This document shows, piece by piece, positions 32,801-40,404 of a DNA stretch of 58,525 nt (position 1 is its first letter; every line of letters starts with the position of its first letter). Location of the stretch: assembly GCA_052387115.1 (NCBI GenBank), contig JBQTJM010000184.1, forward strand, positions 1 through 58,525, written 5' to 3'. Both the position numbers and the translations under genes were made by a program. The DNA is from JACCXJ01 sp052387115 (lineage in GTDB: Bacteria > Pseudomonadota > Gammaproteobacteria > JACCXJ01). Below the pieces are notes generated by a model that saw only the letters and a list, made by a program, of their open reading frames with translations, made no database searches and had not been told where the DNA came from.

Positions 32801-33799
32801 GGCGCGGGCGTACTCGGTGAAATACGCTTCGTCCCGGTCCAGAAAGAATTCCTTGAGCACCACATGGCCCATGGCCAGGAACAGGGCCGAGTCCGTGCCT
32901 TGCTTGACCGGCATCCAGAGGTCCGCGAACTTCACGTACTCGGCGTAATCGGGCGCGATCGCGACGACCTTGGTGCCTTTGTAGCGCACCTCGGAATAGA
33001 AATGGGCGTCGGGGGTGCGGGTCATGGGGAGGTTGGCCCCGCAGCAGATGATATAGCCCGCGTTGTACCAGTCCGCGGCCTCCGGGACATCGGTCTGCTC
33101 GCCCCAGGTCTGAGGCGAGGAGGGCGGCAGATCGGCGTACCAGTCATAGAAGGACAACGGCACCCCGCCGATGAGCCCGAGATAACGGGTGCCCGCGGCG
33201 TAGCTGATCATGGACATGGCCGGGATGGGCGAGAAACCGATGACACGGTCCGGGCCGTATTGATCGATCGTGTAGACATTGGCCGCGGCGATGATCTCGA
33301 CCAGCTCGTCCCACTCCGCACGCACGAAACCGCCTAGGCCGCGAACGGCGGTGTATCGCCGGCGTTTCTCCGGGTCTTTTTGGATGGCGCGCCACGATTC
33401 GACCGGGTCGAGGCCGCGCGCCCGCTCGGCGCGGTAGAGGTCGAGTAGCCGGCCGCGGATGAGCGGGTATTTCACCCGATGCGGGCTGTACAGATACCAG
33501 GAATAGCTCGCGCCGCGCTGGCAACCGCGGGGTTCGTGGTCGGGGAGATCGGGGCGGGTGCGCGGGTAGTCGGTCGCCTGCATCTCGAACGCGACGAGCC
33601 CGTTCTTGACATGGATGTTCCAGGAGCAGCCTCCGGTGCAGTTGACTCCGTGGGTCGAGCGCACCACCTTGTCGAAGCGCCAGCGGTTGCGGTAGGCGTC
33701 CTCCCACTGGCGGTCCTCGCTCGTGGTGATGCCGTGGCCGTTCGAGAACTTGCCTTCGATGCGTTTGAAGAAGCGTAATCGGTCGAGGAAATGGCTCAT
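29888..33799 (-). CDS. narG: Respiratory nitrate reductase alpha subunit (Mo-bisMGD), with in-frame repeat insertion
   Basis: The 1,303-residue catalytic subunit begins MSHFLDRLRFFKRIEGKF. It has the FS0 ligands in THGVNCTGGCSWNIHVKNG (one His, three Cys), DEPHEPRG-type molybdenum-site residues in RPDLPDHEPRGCQRGASYSW, and strong identity to NarG through GGGWAHYVGQEKLRP, LPTATWYEKNDLNTTDMHPF and GGYAQLAYGFNYYGTVGS. It reduces nitrate to nitrite in the cytoplasm. Residues about 434-466 (TPTLTLPRCAGEG ... GGGWGGGV) are encoded by a 99-bp palindromic repeat and sit where other NarG proteins have a variable linker before the RRVPARQLTL strand. The start ATG at 33799 has an AGGAAAC site, 20 bases inside a MITE-like element. 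The protein is probably still functional since every other motif is intact. Confidence 0.95.
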   Translation of the reverse strand: MSHFLDRLRFFKRIEGKFSNGHGITTSEDRQWEDAYRNRWRFDKVVRSTHGVNCTGGCSWNIHVKNGLVAFEMQATDYPRTRPDLPDHEPRGCQRGASYSWYLYSPHRVKYPLIRGRLLDLYRAERARGLDPVESWRAIQKDPEKRRRYTAVRGLGGFVRAEWDELVEIIAAANVYTIDQYGPDRVIGFSPIPAMSMISYAAGTRYLGLIGGVPLSFYDWYADLPPSSPQTWGEQTDVPEAADWYNAGYIICCGANLPMTRTPDAHFYSEVRYKGTKVVAIAPDYAEYVKFADLWMPVKQGTDSALFLAMGHVVLKEFFLDRDEAYFTEYARAYTDLPMLVRLRSHGDGYAFDRLLRASDFDDGLGEANNPEWKAVVVDEVSGEYVVPNGSIGFRWGEEGRWNLKLERDGTRIRPRLSLLGEAHEVVEVSFPHFTPTLTLPRCAGEGTRDLPPLSAPFADGGGWGGGVLNRRVPARQLTLHGQEVLCATVFDLQVAQYGVDRGLGGAHVAARYEDPDVPYTPAWAECVTGVKRADILRTAREFADNAGKTLGKSMVILGAGINHWYHSDMTYRSIMNLLHLCGCVGQSGGGWAHYVGQEKLRPQAGWAPIAFALDWHRPARQMNGTSFWYFHTDQWRYERLAADSLLAPTAKGRYRGHTLADYNVVSQRLGWLPSAPHFNKNPLAICTEAESAGAETEQEIVNHLVRRLKSGAVRFAAEDIDAPENWPRNLFVWRANLLGTSAKGHEYFLKHLMGAQNGVMQNPLEDTRGTETRWRDEAPIGKLDLMVDINFRLNSTGAYSDIVLPTATWYEKNDLNTTDMHPFIHPLTEAVDPGWESKSDWQIFRNIARAFAVLAGKHLGKRKDLLCIPLMHDSAFELGQAFGVRDWKRGECEPIPGKTLPLLKVVERDYGETYKKFCALGPLMVSQGNNVKGLAWNTEEEYERLKLQNGEITEPGITQGMPSLRDDIHVCDAILMLAPETNGEVAHKGWLALNKKTGGDHTHLSSGRREDKLVFKDLVVQPRKIITAPTWSGVESEKVSYNAGYTNIHERIPFRTLTGRAHFYQDHEWMLDFGEGFCTFRPPADLRATEGVRERLNGKPHLLLNWITPHSKWGIHSTYNDNLRMLTLFRGGPVVWVSERDAKSIGLKDNDWVEALNSNGATVARVVVSQRIPEGMAMMYHAQEKIVNVPGSNTTGKRGGILNSVTRVVVKPTHMIGGYAQLAYGFNYYGTVGSQRDEYVLLHKIEDTDIDWLERPLTPERERQLNPPGIGDLALPEPLPLAAREQAPEPHGLSPAYGREFI
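32399..32497. repeat. 99-bp palindromic repeat inserted in frame in narG
   Basis: The left arm ACCCCCACCCCACCCTCCCC (from 32399) pairs with the right arm GGGGAGGGTTAGGGTGGGGG (to 32497). Inside are a second pair around CGCGGACAGGGGAGGG and CCCCTCCCCTGCGCAGCGGG. The element is 33 codons long, has no stop in the narG frame, and matches the repeats at 27573-27679. Confidence 0.85.
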
Positions 33800-33818
33800 G
33801 ACTGGTTTCCTAGGATTC

Positions 33819-34074
33819 AGAGGTTGTGAAAAAACCGTCGCGAGCGAAGGGAGGTCGCGTTCCGCCGGAGCGCAGGACCGTTTCGCCGGGAGCGAAACGG
33901 AGCTTTAGCCGCGAAGGGGCGAGTCTCACGGATGAGACGAGCAACCGGAGTGTATGTTGAAATACATGAGGATTCCGAGCACCGCCGGGAAGCCAGGGCC
34001 AGGGAATGGCCCTGCTTGGCGCGCCGAGGATGCAGCGCGAGATCCCGAGCGCAGTAGGTTTTTTCACAACCTCT
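33819..34074. mobile_element. MITE-like element with 18-bp perfect terminal inverted repeats
   Basis: The element is 256 bp, bounded by AGAGGTTGTGAAAAAACC (33819-33836) and its exact reverse complement GGTTTTTTCACAACCTCT (34057-34074). The inside has no convincing gene and no transposase. It lies between the phzF 3' end and the narG ribosome binding site; the right terminal repeat supplies the last codons and the TGA of phzF. No clear target duplication was seen. A minus-strand frame passes through most of it, joining phzF to beyond 33810 in another phase, and is judged meaningless. Confidence 0.82.
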
Positions 34075-35065
34075 CTGTTGACCCGACGTCCGGGAGGTCG
34101 ATCCTTCCTGTGCTCACCAGGACCGCCGGTCCCCCGACGCGCACCGTCAACTCCTCGGTCTTCTTGTTGTCCATCTCGACCCGCAGGATGCTCTGCCGGG
34201 TCGTGGCCTCGCCGCGGTCCACCGTATAGGTATAGGTGCCGGCCTTGACCTGCGGCTGGGCGCACAGGTAATGCGCGAAGGCCGCCATGGCCGAGCCGAC
34301 GGGCGGGTCCTCGTGCACGCCGATGTGGGGGCCAACGAGACGGGCATGGAAGTCCGAGGCGCCCGTCCGGCTCTGCGTCGAGAACAGCAGGATCTCGCGC
34401 ATGAGTGAGGCCGGCGCCGACGAGCGGCTCCAGGCGCTGAAGTCGAAGCGCGCCTTGCGGACCGTGGCATAGGAGCGGAGCGGCACGATCAGGTATGCGA
34501 ACCCGCAAGAGACCGCCAAGGGCTGAAACTTGAGCTTCTCGATCTCCGAGCTGTCGAGCGAGAGGATGTCGGCGAGCTCCTCGTGGGGTGGGACGAAGCG
34601 GTCGATCTGGGCCCGGACGCGTATGGTGAACTGGGTGAAGACCGGCCTGCCGGCTTCCTCTGTGATGAAGACATCGATGGGCCCGAGCTTCTGTTCCAGC
34701 ACGATGTGGGTGTGGTGCTCGCTGAGCGCCAGCCTGCCGGTCGCGGCCAGCACATGCGCCGCGGCGATGGTCGAGTGGCCGCCGAAGTCGAGCTCCGAGA
34801 CCGGTGAGAAGATCCGCACCCGCCAGTGTCCGGTGGGTTTTTCCGGCGGAAAGGCGAACACGGTCTGCGGCACGTTCAGCTCGCGCGCGATGAGCCCCAT
34901 CTGGGTGGTATCGAGCGCCGTCGCGTCCGGGAACACGGCCACCTGAGCGCCATGGAAGACCCGGTCCGTGAAGACGTCGGCGGTGTAGTAATCGAGAGAC
35001 GCGGGCGCGCGCGGCCTTGCAGCTCCGTCCATCGGTGACGTTCCGGTAGGCGATGAGCCCGTCAT
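34064..35065 (-). CDS. PhzF family isomerase-like protein, coupled to nirBD
   Basis: The 333-residue protein has the PhzF/DapF-like two-lobe fold markers: YYTADVFTDRVFHGAQVAVF near residue 27, LNVPQTVFAFP, VRIFSPVSELDFGGHSTIAA near residue 95, and in the second lobe ARLVGPHIGVHEDPPVGSAM, YLCAQ and GTYTYTVDRGEA. PhzF itself isomerises a phenazine precursor; most relatives have unknown substrates. The start ATG at 35065 overlaps the nirD stop (ATGA), so it is cotranslated with nitrite reductase. An ATG at 35032 is also possible. The last codons (Glu-Arg-Leu-stop) lie inside the MITE terminal repeat, so the native C-terminus may have been altered. Confidence 0.88.
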   Translation of the reverse strand: MTGSSPTGTSPMDGAARPRAPASLDYYTADVFTDRVFHGAQVAVFPDATALDTTQMGLIARELNVPQTVFAFPPEKPTGHWRVRIFSPVSELDFGGHSTIAAAHVLAATGRLALSEHHTHIVLEQKLGPIDVFITEEAGRPVFTQFTIRVRAQIDRFVPPHEELADILSLDSSEIEKLKFQPLAVSCGFAYLIVPLRSYATVRKARFDFSAWSRSSAPASLMREILLFSTQSRTGASDFHARLVGPHIGVHEDPPVGSAMAAFAHYLCAQPQVKAGTYTYTVDRGEATTRQSILRVEMDNKKTEELTVRVGGPAVLVSTGRIDLPDVGSTERL

Positions 35066-35451
35066 GAGACGGCGATCTGCACGCGCCCATCGACCACTCG
35101 AATGCCGTAGACCGGCACGGACAGGTCCTTCTGCTCGATGCACCGGCCCGTCTTGAGGCTGAAGTGCTGCTTGTAGAGGGGCGAGGCCACGCACAGCTCC
35201 CCGCCGATGTCGCCGACGATCCCGCGCGACAGCACGTTGGCCCGGCCGATCGGATCGTAGTTGTCGATGGCATGGAGGACTTGCCCCTCGCCCACGCGAA
35301 AGATCGCGACCTGCTTGCCGCGCACCAGCGCACAGGCCCCGTACCATGGGAGGAGGTCATCGAAACCGCAGACCTCGACCCATTCATCAACATGAGCACG
35401 GGCCGTTTCATCTTCCTCCACCAGGCGAACGGCGCTTGGCCCCGCCGTCAT
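35062..35451 (-). CDS. nirD: Nitrite reductase (NADH) small subunit
   Basis: The 129-residue protein from ATG 35451 has a Rieske-like ISP fold: WVEVCGFDDLLPWYGACALV, VAIFRVGEGQVLHAIDNYDP, IGGELCVASPLYKQHFSLKT and VPVYGIRVVDGRVQIAVS. Like other NirD proteins it lacks the Cys/His pairs that bind a [2Fe-2S] cluster. It works with NirB in NADH-dependent nitrite reduction to ammonium. It starts 28 bases after the nirB stop. The frame extends further into nirB (to 35574), but that part is out of phase with nirB and not NirD-like. Confidence 0.9.
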   Translation of the reverse strand: MTAGPSAVRLVEEDETARAHVDEWVEVCGFDDLLPWYGACALVRGKQVAIFRVGEGQVLHAIDNYDPIGRANVLSRGIVGDIGGELCVASPLYKQHFSLKTGRCIEQKDLSVPVYGIRVVDGRVQIAVS

Positions 35452-35479
35452 GCCGCCTGCCGATGTGACAGCCGGCGGT

Positions 35480-38008
35480 TCATGCCGATTCGGCGAGCCT
35501 TTGCCGCTCCTCGCGCGTCGCGGGCCGGTGCTGCCCGCGCTCCTCGACGAAGATGACGTTATTGTCTTGCTCATCGCTGTTGACGAAGTGACGGAAGCGC
35601 TTCTGCTTCTCGGGGTCCTCGACGGTCTTCTTCCACTCGCACTCGTAGGTGTCGATGACGTTCGCCATCTCCTGCTCCAGCTCCTCGCAGATCCCGAGCT
35701 TGTCGTGGATGACCACGTCCTTGAGATACTCGAGCCCGCCTTCCAGGTTCTCCAGCCATGGCGCGGTGCGCTGCAGCCGGTCCGCGGTGCGGATGTAGAA
35801 CATGAAGAAGCGGTCTATGTAGCGGATCAGGGTCTCCTGGTCGAGATCGGTCGCGAACAGGTCGGCGTGCCGGGGCTTCATGCCGCCGTTGCCGCAGACA
35901 TACAGCGCCCAGCCGCGCTCGGTCGCGATGACGCCCACGTCTTTGCCCTGGGCCTCGGCGCACTCGCGGGTGCAGCCCGACACCGCCATCTTGATCTTGT
36001 GCGGCGCCCGCAGCCCCTTGTAGCGATGCTCCAAGAGGACGGCGAGCCCCACGCTGTCCTGCACCCCGTACCGGCACCAGGTGCTGCCCACGCAGGACTT
36101 GACGGTGCGCAGGGCCTTGCCGTAGGCATGGCCGGACTCGAAGCCGGCATCCACCACCTCGCGCCAGATCTTGGGGAGCTGGTCGACGCGTGCCCCGAAC
36201 ATGTCGATGCGTTGCGCGCCCGTGATCTTGGTATAGAGCCCGTGCTTCTTGGCGATGCCGCCTAGGGCCATGAGTCCCTCGGGGGTGATCTCCCCGCCCG
36301 GCACCCGCGGGATCACGGAATAGGTGCCGTCCTTCTGCATGTTGGCGAGGTAGTGGTCGTTGGTGTCCTGGAGCCCGGCGTGCTCCTTCTTCAAGACGTA
36401 CTCGTTCCAACAGGCGGCCAGGATCGAGGCCACGGCCGGCTTGCAGAGGTCGCAACCGAGCCCCTGGCCGTGCTTGGCGATGATGTCCTCGAAGGTCTTG
36501 TGGCGCTCGACCCTCACGATGTGGTAGAGCTCCTGGCGGGAGTAGGGGAAGTGCTCACACACGCCCTTGCGCACCGCCACCCCCAGGCGCACCAGCTCCT
36601 TGTTCAGGATCTGGGTCGCGAGCGGCGCGCAGCCGCCGCAGGTCGTGGAGCACTTGGTGGCCTGCTTGAGCGCCCCGAGGCTGTGGGCGCCGTCGGCGAT
36701 GGCGGCGCAGATCCGGCCCTTGCTGACGTTGTTGCAGGAGCAGATCTGGGCGGCATCGGGCAGGGCGTCCACGCCGAGACCGGTGGTCTTCTTAGCGTCG
36801 CGCTGGGGCAGGATCAATTCATCGGGATAGGGGGGCAACTCGATGCCGTTCAGACAAAACTGCAACAGCTCGCCATAGGCATCGGCATCGCCCACCAGCA
36901 CCCCGCCCAAAAGACGCCGGCCGTTCTCGCTCACGACGAGCTTCTTGTAAACGCGGTTGGGCTCGTCGATGTAGGTGTAAGCACGCGCCCCGGTGGCGCG
37001 GCCGTGCGCGTCGCCGATGCTCGCGACATCGACGCCGAGGAGCTTCAGCTTGGTGCTCATGTCGGCGCCGGTGAAGCGCTCCTCGCCGCCGGTGAGCTGG
37101 GAGACCGCGACTTCTGCCATCCGATAGCCGGGCGCGACCAGCCCGAACACCTGGTGGTTCCACACCGCACACTCGCCGATCGCATAGATGTCGGGGTCCG
37201 AGGTCCGGCAGCGGTCATCGACCCAGATCCCGCCGCGGCTGCCCATCTCGAGACCGACCTCGCGCGCCAGCTCGTCGCGCGGCCGGATGCCCGCCGAGAA
37301 CACGATGAGATCGGTCTCCAAGAGGTCTCCATCGGCGAAGCTCATGCGGTGGGCATGGGCACCGCCGTCCACGATCGCCGTGGTGTTCTTCGAGACATGG
37401 ACATGCACCCCCAGGTCCTGGATCTTGTGGCGCAGGATGGCGCCGCCGCCGTCGTCCACCTGAACGGTCATGAGCCTCGGGGCGAACTCGACCACATGGG
37501 TCTCGAGCCCGAGGTTCTTGAGCGCATTGGCGGCCTCCAGCCCCAGGAGCCCGCCGCCGACCACGGTTCCGATGTGTTTCCCGCGCGCCGCCTCGGTGAT
37601 CGCCTCGAGGTCCTCGATGGTCCGGTACACGAAGCAGCCCGGACGTTCGCGGCCGGGGACGGGCGGCACGAAGGGGTAGGAGCCCGTGGCCAGCACGAGC
37701 TTGTCATAGGGGAGCTCTCGGCCCTGTTCCGAACGCACCCGCTTGGCGGCGCGATCGATGGCGACGGCCTTGTCGCCAAGGTGTACCGTGACCTCATGGC
37801 GCTCATAGAAGCCGGGCTCGACCAGCGACAGGTCCTCGGCGCTCTTGCCCGAGAAGAACTCCGAGAGGTGCACCCGGTCGTAGGCCAGCCGGGTCTCTTC
37901 ACAGAACGTCACGACCTCGAATCTCGATACTAGGTCCGATCCCATCAGGCACTCGATGAGCTTGTGCCCCACCATACCGTTGCCGATCACCACGAGACGT
38001 GTGCGCAT
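35480..38008 (-). CDS. nirB: Nitrite reductase (NADH) large subunit
   Basis: The 842-residue protein from ATG 38008, preceded by GGGAGGAAC, has three parts. The first is an N-terminal FAD/NADH domain (RLVVIGNGMVGHKLIECL, GGGLLGLEAANALKNLGLET, IYAIGECAVWNHQVFGL). The second is a BFD-like [2Fe-2S] domain (CSCNNVSKGRICAAI, CSTTCGGCAPL). The third is the siroheme/4Fe-4S reductase core (CVGSTWCRYGVQDS, KIKMAVSGCTRECAEAQGKD, and CGNGG). It is cytoplasmic and reduces nitrite to ammonium with NADH. Upstream in-frame sequence to 38206 is not NirB-like. With narGHJI downstream it would complete nitrate ammonification. Confidence 0.95.
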   Translation of the reverse strand: MRTRLVVIGNGMVGHKLIECLMGSDLVSRFEVVTFCEETRLAYDRVHLSEFFSGKSAEDLSLVEPGFYERHEVTVHLGDKAVAIDRAAKRVRSEQGRELPYDKLVLATGSYPFVPPVPGRERPGCFVYRTIEDLEAITEAARGKHIGTVVGGGLLGLEAANALKNLGLETHVVEFAPRLMTVQVDDGGGAILRHKIQDLGVHVHVSKNTTAIVDGGAHAHRMSFADGDLLETDLIVFSAGIRPRDELAREVGLEMGSRGGIWVDDRCRTSDPDIYAIGECAVWNHQVFGLVAPGYRMAEVAVSQLTGGEERFTGADMSTKLKLLGVDVASIGDAHGRATGARAYTYIDEPNRVYKKLVVSENGRRLLGGVLVGDADAYGELLQFCLNGIELPPYPDELILPQRDAKKTTGLGVDALPDAAQICSCNNVSKGRICAAIADGAHSLGALKQATKCSTTCGGCAPLATQILNKELVRLGVAVRKGVCEHFPYSRQELYHIVRVERHKTFEDIIAKHGQGLGCDLCKPAVASILAACWNEYVLKKEHAGLQDTNDHYLANMQKDGTYSVIPRVPGGEITPEGLMALGGIAKKHGLYTKITGAQRIDMFGARVDQLPKIWREVVDAGFESGHAYGKALRTVKSCVGSTWCRYGVQDSVGLAVLLEHRYKGLRAPHKIKMAVSGCTRECAEAQGKDVGVIATERGWALYVCGNGGMKPRHADLFATDLDQETLIRYIDRFFMFYIRTADRLQRTAPWLENLEGGLEYLKDVVIHDKLGICEELEQEMANVIDTYECEWKKTVEDPEKQKRFRHFVNSDEQDNNVIFVEERGQHRPATREERQRLAESA

Positions 38009-38403
38009 CGCCGTTCCTCCCGAGGACGCCAGTGGTACGAGACCCTGCGTAAACTCAAGGCCCTTAACAGGATGCATTCCAATCCGCTCTATCCGCCTTA
38101 AGTGATTGAAAGGGAAAAAGGAATCGTCTTCGACCGGGGACGGCGCGCGGGCTCCACGCCCCTTTTCCGGGCCGTACCGCCGGTTAGGCGCACCGATGTT
38201 GGGCATGGCGGGTCCGGCGTAAGGCGCGGACGGGCGTCCGCCCGGATGGGCGCCGCGACAACGTGTGGCGCCGCGCCCCCCGGGGTCTAAGCGGTTTACA
38301 AACCTGAACTTCTAGCGCTAAATTATTGAGGTATAGTCTTTTGTTGGGGCCGGAGGTCTGGTGCCAGGGATCGTGGCTTGGCCGACGTGCCCGGGAGGTC
38401 GGA
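38009..38403. promoter_or_regulatory. Divergent intergenic region between nirB and the SH3-protein gene
   Basis: These 395 bases contain no gene I can support and must hold both promoters. A possible -10, TATAGT, lies at 38332-38337 for the plus-strand gene, near an 8-bp palindrome TAGCGCTA (38312-38320 area). On the nirB side, CCTTAAGTGATTGAAAGG (about 38095-38112) has a weak resemblance to an FNR-type site; I would not rely on it. The middle is GC-rich and repeat-poor. Confidence 0.35.
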
Positions 38404-38988
38404 GTGAAAAGAATCGCCATCCTTGCCATCACCATCGCCTGCGCCCTGTTCGCCGCGGTCCGAGCCGGCGCAGACGAGAGGGCTTTCGTCAGCGAAGACC
38501 TGTATGTGTTCCTGCACCGCGGGCCCAGCAGCCAGTTCAAGATCGTCGGGACGCTGACGGCCGGGACGCCCATCACCGTGACCAGCCGCAACGACGACAG
38601 CGGCTACGCCGAGGTCAACGACGGCCAGGGCAAGAGCGGCTGGGTCGAGACGCGCTTCCTGAGCGACAGCGTGAGCCGCCGCGCGCGACTGGAAGAGGTC
38701 GAACGGGACCTCAAAAAGGTGCAGGAGAGCCATGCAGGCTCGGGCGCGAAGCTCGCGAGCTACGAGCAAGAGGTGCGCCGGCTCAAGACGGACAACGGTA
38801 AGCTTGAGAGCAAGAACGGCCTCCTGGAGAGCGAGGTCAAGCGTGTCCAGAACGAGCTGGCGGCAGCGGACCAGGACCACCAGATGACCTGGTTCCGCAA
38901 CGGGGCCATCGTGCTCGGCGTGGGTTTATTGCTCGGCTTGCTCATCCCGCGCCTATCCATCCCTCGGCGCCGCAATAACGGCTGGTGA
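38404..38988 (+). CDS. SH3 domain protein with coiled coil and C-terminal membrane anchor (YgiM-like)
   Basis: The product has 194 residues from GTG 38404, preceded by GGGAGGTC. A signal peptide (IAILAITIACALFAAVRAGA) is followed by a bacterial SH3 domain (LYVFLHRGPSSQFKIVGTLT, GYAEVNDGQGKSGWVETRFL), a coiled coil of about 60 residues (RLEEVERDLKKVQESHAGSG through SEVKRVQNELAAADQDHQ) and a transmembrane helix (AIVLGVGLLLGLLIP) with a basic tail. This is the layout of the TIGR04211/YgiM group, inner-membrane-anchored proteins facing the periplasm. Their role is unclear but probably relates to the cell wall. The cfa gene follows 40 bases downstream. Confidence 0.85.
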   Translation: MKRIAILAITIACALFAAVRAGADERAFVSEDLYVFLHRGPSSQFKIVGTLTAGTPITVTSRNDDSGYAEVNDGQGKSGWVETRFLSDSVSRRARLEEVERDLKKVQESHAGSGAKLASYEQEVRRLKTDNGKLESKNGLLESEVKRVQNELAAADQDHQMTWFRNGAIVLGVGLLLGLLIPRLSIPRRRNNGW

Positions 38989-39028
38989 TCCTCAGGGCGA
39001 TTTATGGCCGTGGCCGGATAGAAGAGCG

Positions 39029-40141
39029 GTGCTACTTCAAACCATCATCGAATCCCTGGGGCGACACAAGGGCATCGACGTGCGTATCAACGGCGATCGT
39101 CCCCATGACATCCAGGTCCACGACACGCGCTTCTACCGGCGCCTGTTGCGGAGTTACAGCCTGGGCATGGGCGAGGGCTACATGGACGGGCTATGGAGCA
39201 CCGGGGACCTGGAGGGCCTGTTGAGGCGCTGCCTGCTGCACCCCTTCGAGCGGTCCGGGAACCCGAGCCTCTTGACAGCCATCCAGCACGTGTTTTTCAA
39301 CATGCAGACGCTCTTGAAGAGCGCGCAGGCGGCCGAGCACCATTACGACATCGGCAACGATCTCTACGAGGCCATGCTCGATCCTTTCATGCAGTACAGC
39401 TGCGCCTATTGGAAGGACACCGAGACCCTGGAGGAGGCCCAACGCGCCAAGATGGCGCTCATCGGCCGCAAGCTCCGCTTGCAGCCCGGACTCGCCGTCT
39501 TGGACATCGGTTGCGGTTTCGGCGGCCTCATGAAATACATGCGCGACGAGCATGGCGTCCAGGTCACGGGCCTCACGCTCTCCAAAGAACAGCAGCGGTT
39601 CGCGGACGAGAGGTTCGGTCTCGACTCCGTGCTGTGGCGCGATTACCGCAAGCTCGATAAACGTTATGAGCACTCCTTCGACCGCGTCGTCTCGGTCGGG
39701 ATGCTGGAGCATGTGGGGTACAAGAACTACCCCGATTTCTTCCGCTCGGCGCGGCGCTTCCTCAAGGACGACGGCATCTTCGTCCTGCAGACGATCGGCG
39801 GCAACGTTTCCGTCACGCGGCCCGATGACTGGGTCGACAAATACATCTTCCCGAACGGCATGACGCCCTCGATCGCGCAGCTCGGCCGGGCCATGGAGGG
39901 GCTTTTCGTCATGGAGGACTGGCACAACCTCGGCCCGAGCTACGCGCGTACGCTGGATGCCTGGCACCACCGCTCGCGGGCCTTCTTCCGCGGTACGGAC
40001 CGCTATCCGCCGCGTTTCCAGCGCATGTGGGAGTTGTACCTGGTGGGCTCCAAGGTGGCGTTCGACCTCCGCTCATCACAGCTCTGGCAACTGGTGTTGA
40101 GCCCCCGCGGCGTGCCTGGGGGGGTACCCAGGGTCGATTAG
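39029..40141 (+). CDS. cfa: Cyclopropane-fatty-acyl-phospholipid synthase (SAM methyltransferase)
   Basis: The product has 370 residues from GTG 39029 (AGAAGAGC upstream). It has the short N-terminal domain (GRHKGIDVRINGDRPHDIQV, SYSLGMGEGYMDGLWSTGDL) and the methyltransferase fold: HHYDIGNDLYEAMLDPFMQY, SCAYWKDTETLEEAQRAKM, SAM-binding LDIGCGFGGLMKYM, GLTLSKEQQRFADERF, and VSVGMLEHVGYKNYPDFF with WHNLGPSYARTL near the end. It methylates double bonds of membrane phospholipid chains, typically in stationary phase or stress. A GC-rich hairpin (40154-40177) follows. Confidence 0.95.
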   Translation: MLLQTIIESLGRHKGIDVRINGDRPHDIQVHDTRFYRRLLRSYSLGMGEGYMDGLWSTGDLEGLLRRCLLHPFERSGNPSLLTAIQHVFFNMQTLLKSAQAAEHHYDIGNDLYEAMLDPFMQYSCAYWKDTETLEEAQRAKMALIGRKLRLQPGLAVLDIGCGFGGLMKYMRDEHGVQVTGLTLSKEQQRFADERFGLDSVLWRDYRKLDKRYEHSFDRVVSVGMLEHVGYKNYPDFFRSARRFLKDDGIFVLQTIGGNVSVTRPDDWVDKYIFPNGMTPSIAQLGRAMEGLFVMEDWHNLGPSYARTLDAWHHRSRAFFRGTDRYPPRFQRMWELYLVGSKVAFDLRSSQLWQLVLSPRGVPGGVPRVD

Positions 40142-40153
40142 GCCCGTCCCGCA

Positions 40154-40177
40154 GCGGCGCGGCGTGCGCCGCGCCGC
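40154..40177 (+). terminator. Hairpin after cfa
   Basis: A perfect 11-bp stem, GCGGCGCGGCG (40154-40164) pairing with CGCCGCGCCGC (40167-40177), is followed by ATTTGG. The stem is strong but the T tract is short, so it may terminate only partly. The rest of the gap to 40370 is GC-rich and shows no gene. Confidence 0.55.
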
Positions 40178-40370
40178 ATTTGGATCGCAGGCCGAAGGGC
40201 ACCGGCAGGGCCGCGGTGTCGCTGCTCGCGGAGCCCGCCTCCCGGCGGCGCCGATGACGCTCAGGACCGGGCCGCCCGGCGTGGCCGGGACATCGCGCCA
40301 GACCGGTACCGTATATCGACCCAGAAAGTCTGCCGAACGAATAAAACGACGGGATTAGTTAAGGTACGTT

Positions 40371-40384
40371 TGCACTATAGTGCA
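40371..40384 (+). promoter_or_regulatory. 14-bp perfect palindrome upstream of the defence island
   Basis: TGCACTATAGTGCA is a perfect palindrome 20 bases before the GTG at 40405. It contains a plausible -10 (TATAGT, 40376-40381), so a repressor dimer bound here would block transcription of the ATPase gene. A matching -35 is not clear. Confidence 0.45.
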
Positions 40385-40404
40385 TATTTTGGTAGTTTGG
40401 GCCC

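Noticed and set aside
33810..35411. A single 533-codon minus-strand frame covering phzF and beyond
   Set aside because: It is out of phase with phzF and nirD and runs through the MITE; no part resembles a protein.
36353..37933. A 526-codon plus-strand open frame
   Set aside because: It is antisense to nirB, with no domain.
38090..38115. FNR box upstream of nirB
   Set aside because: CCTTAAGTGATTGAAAGG departs too far from TTGAT-N4-ATCAA to claim a site.
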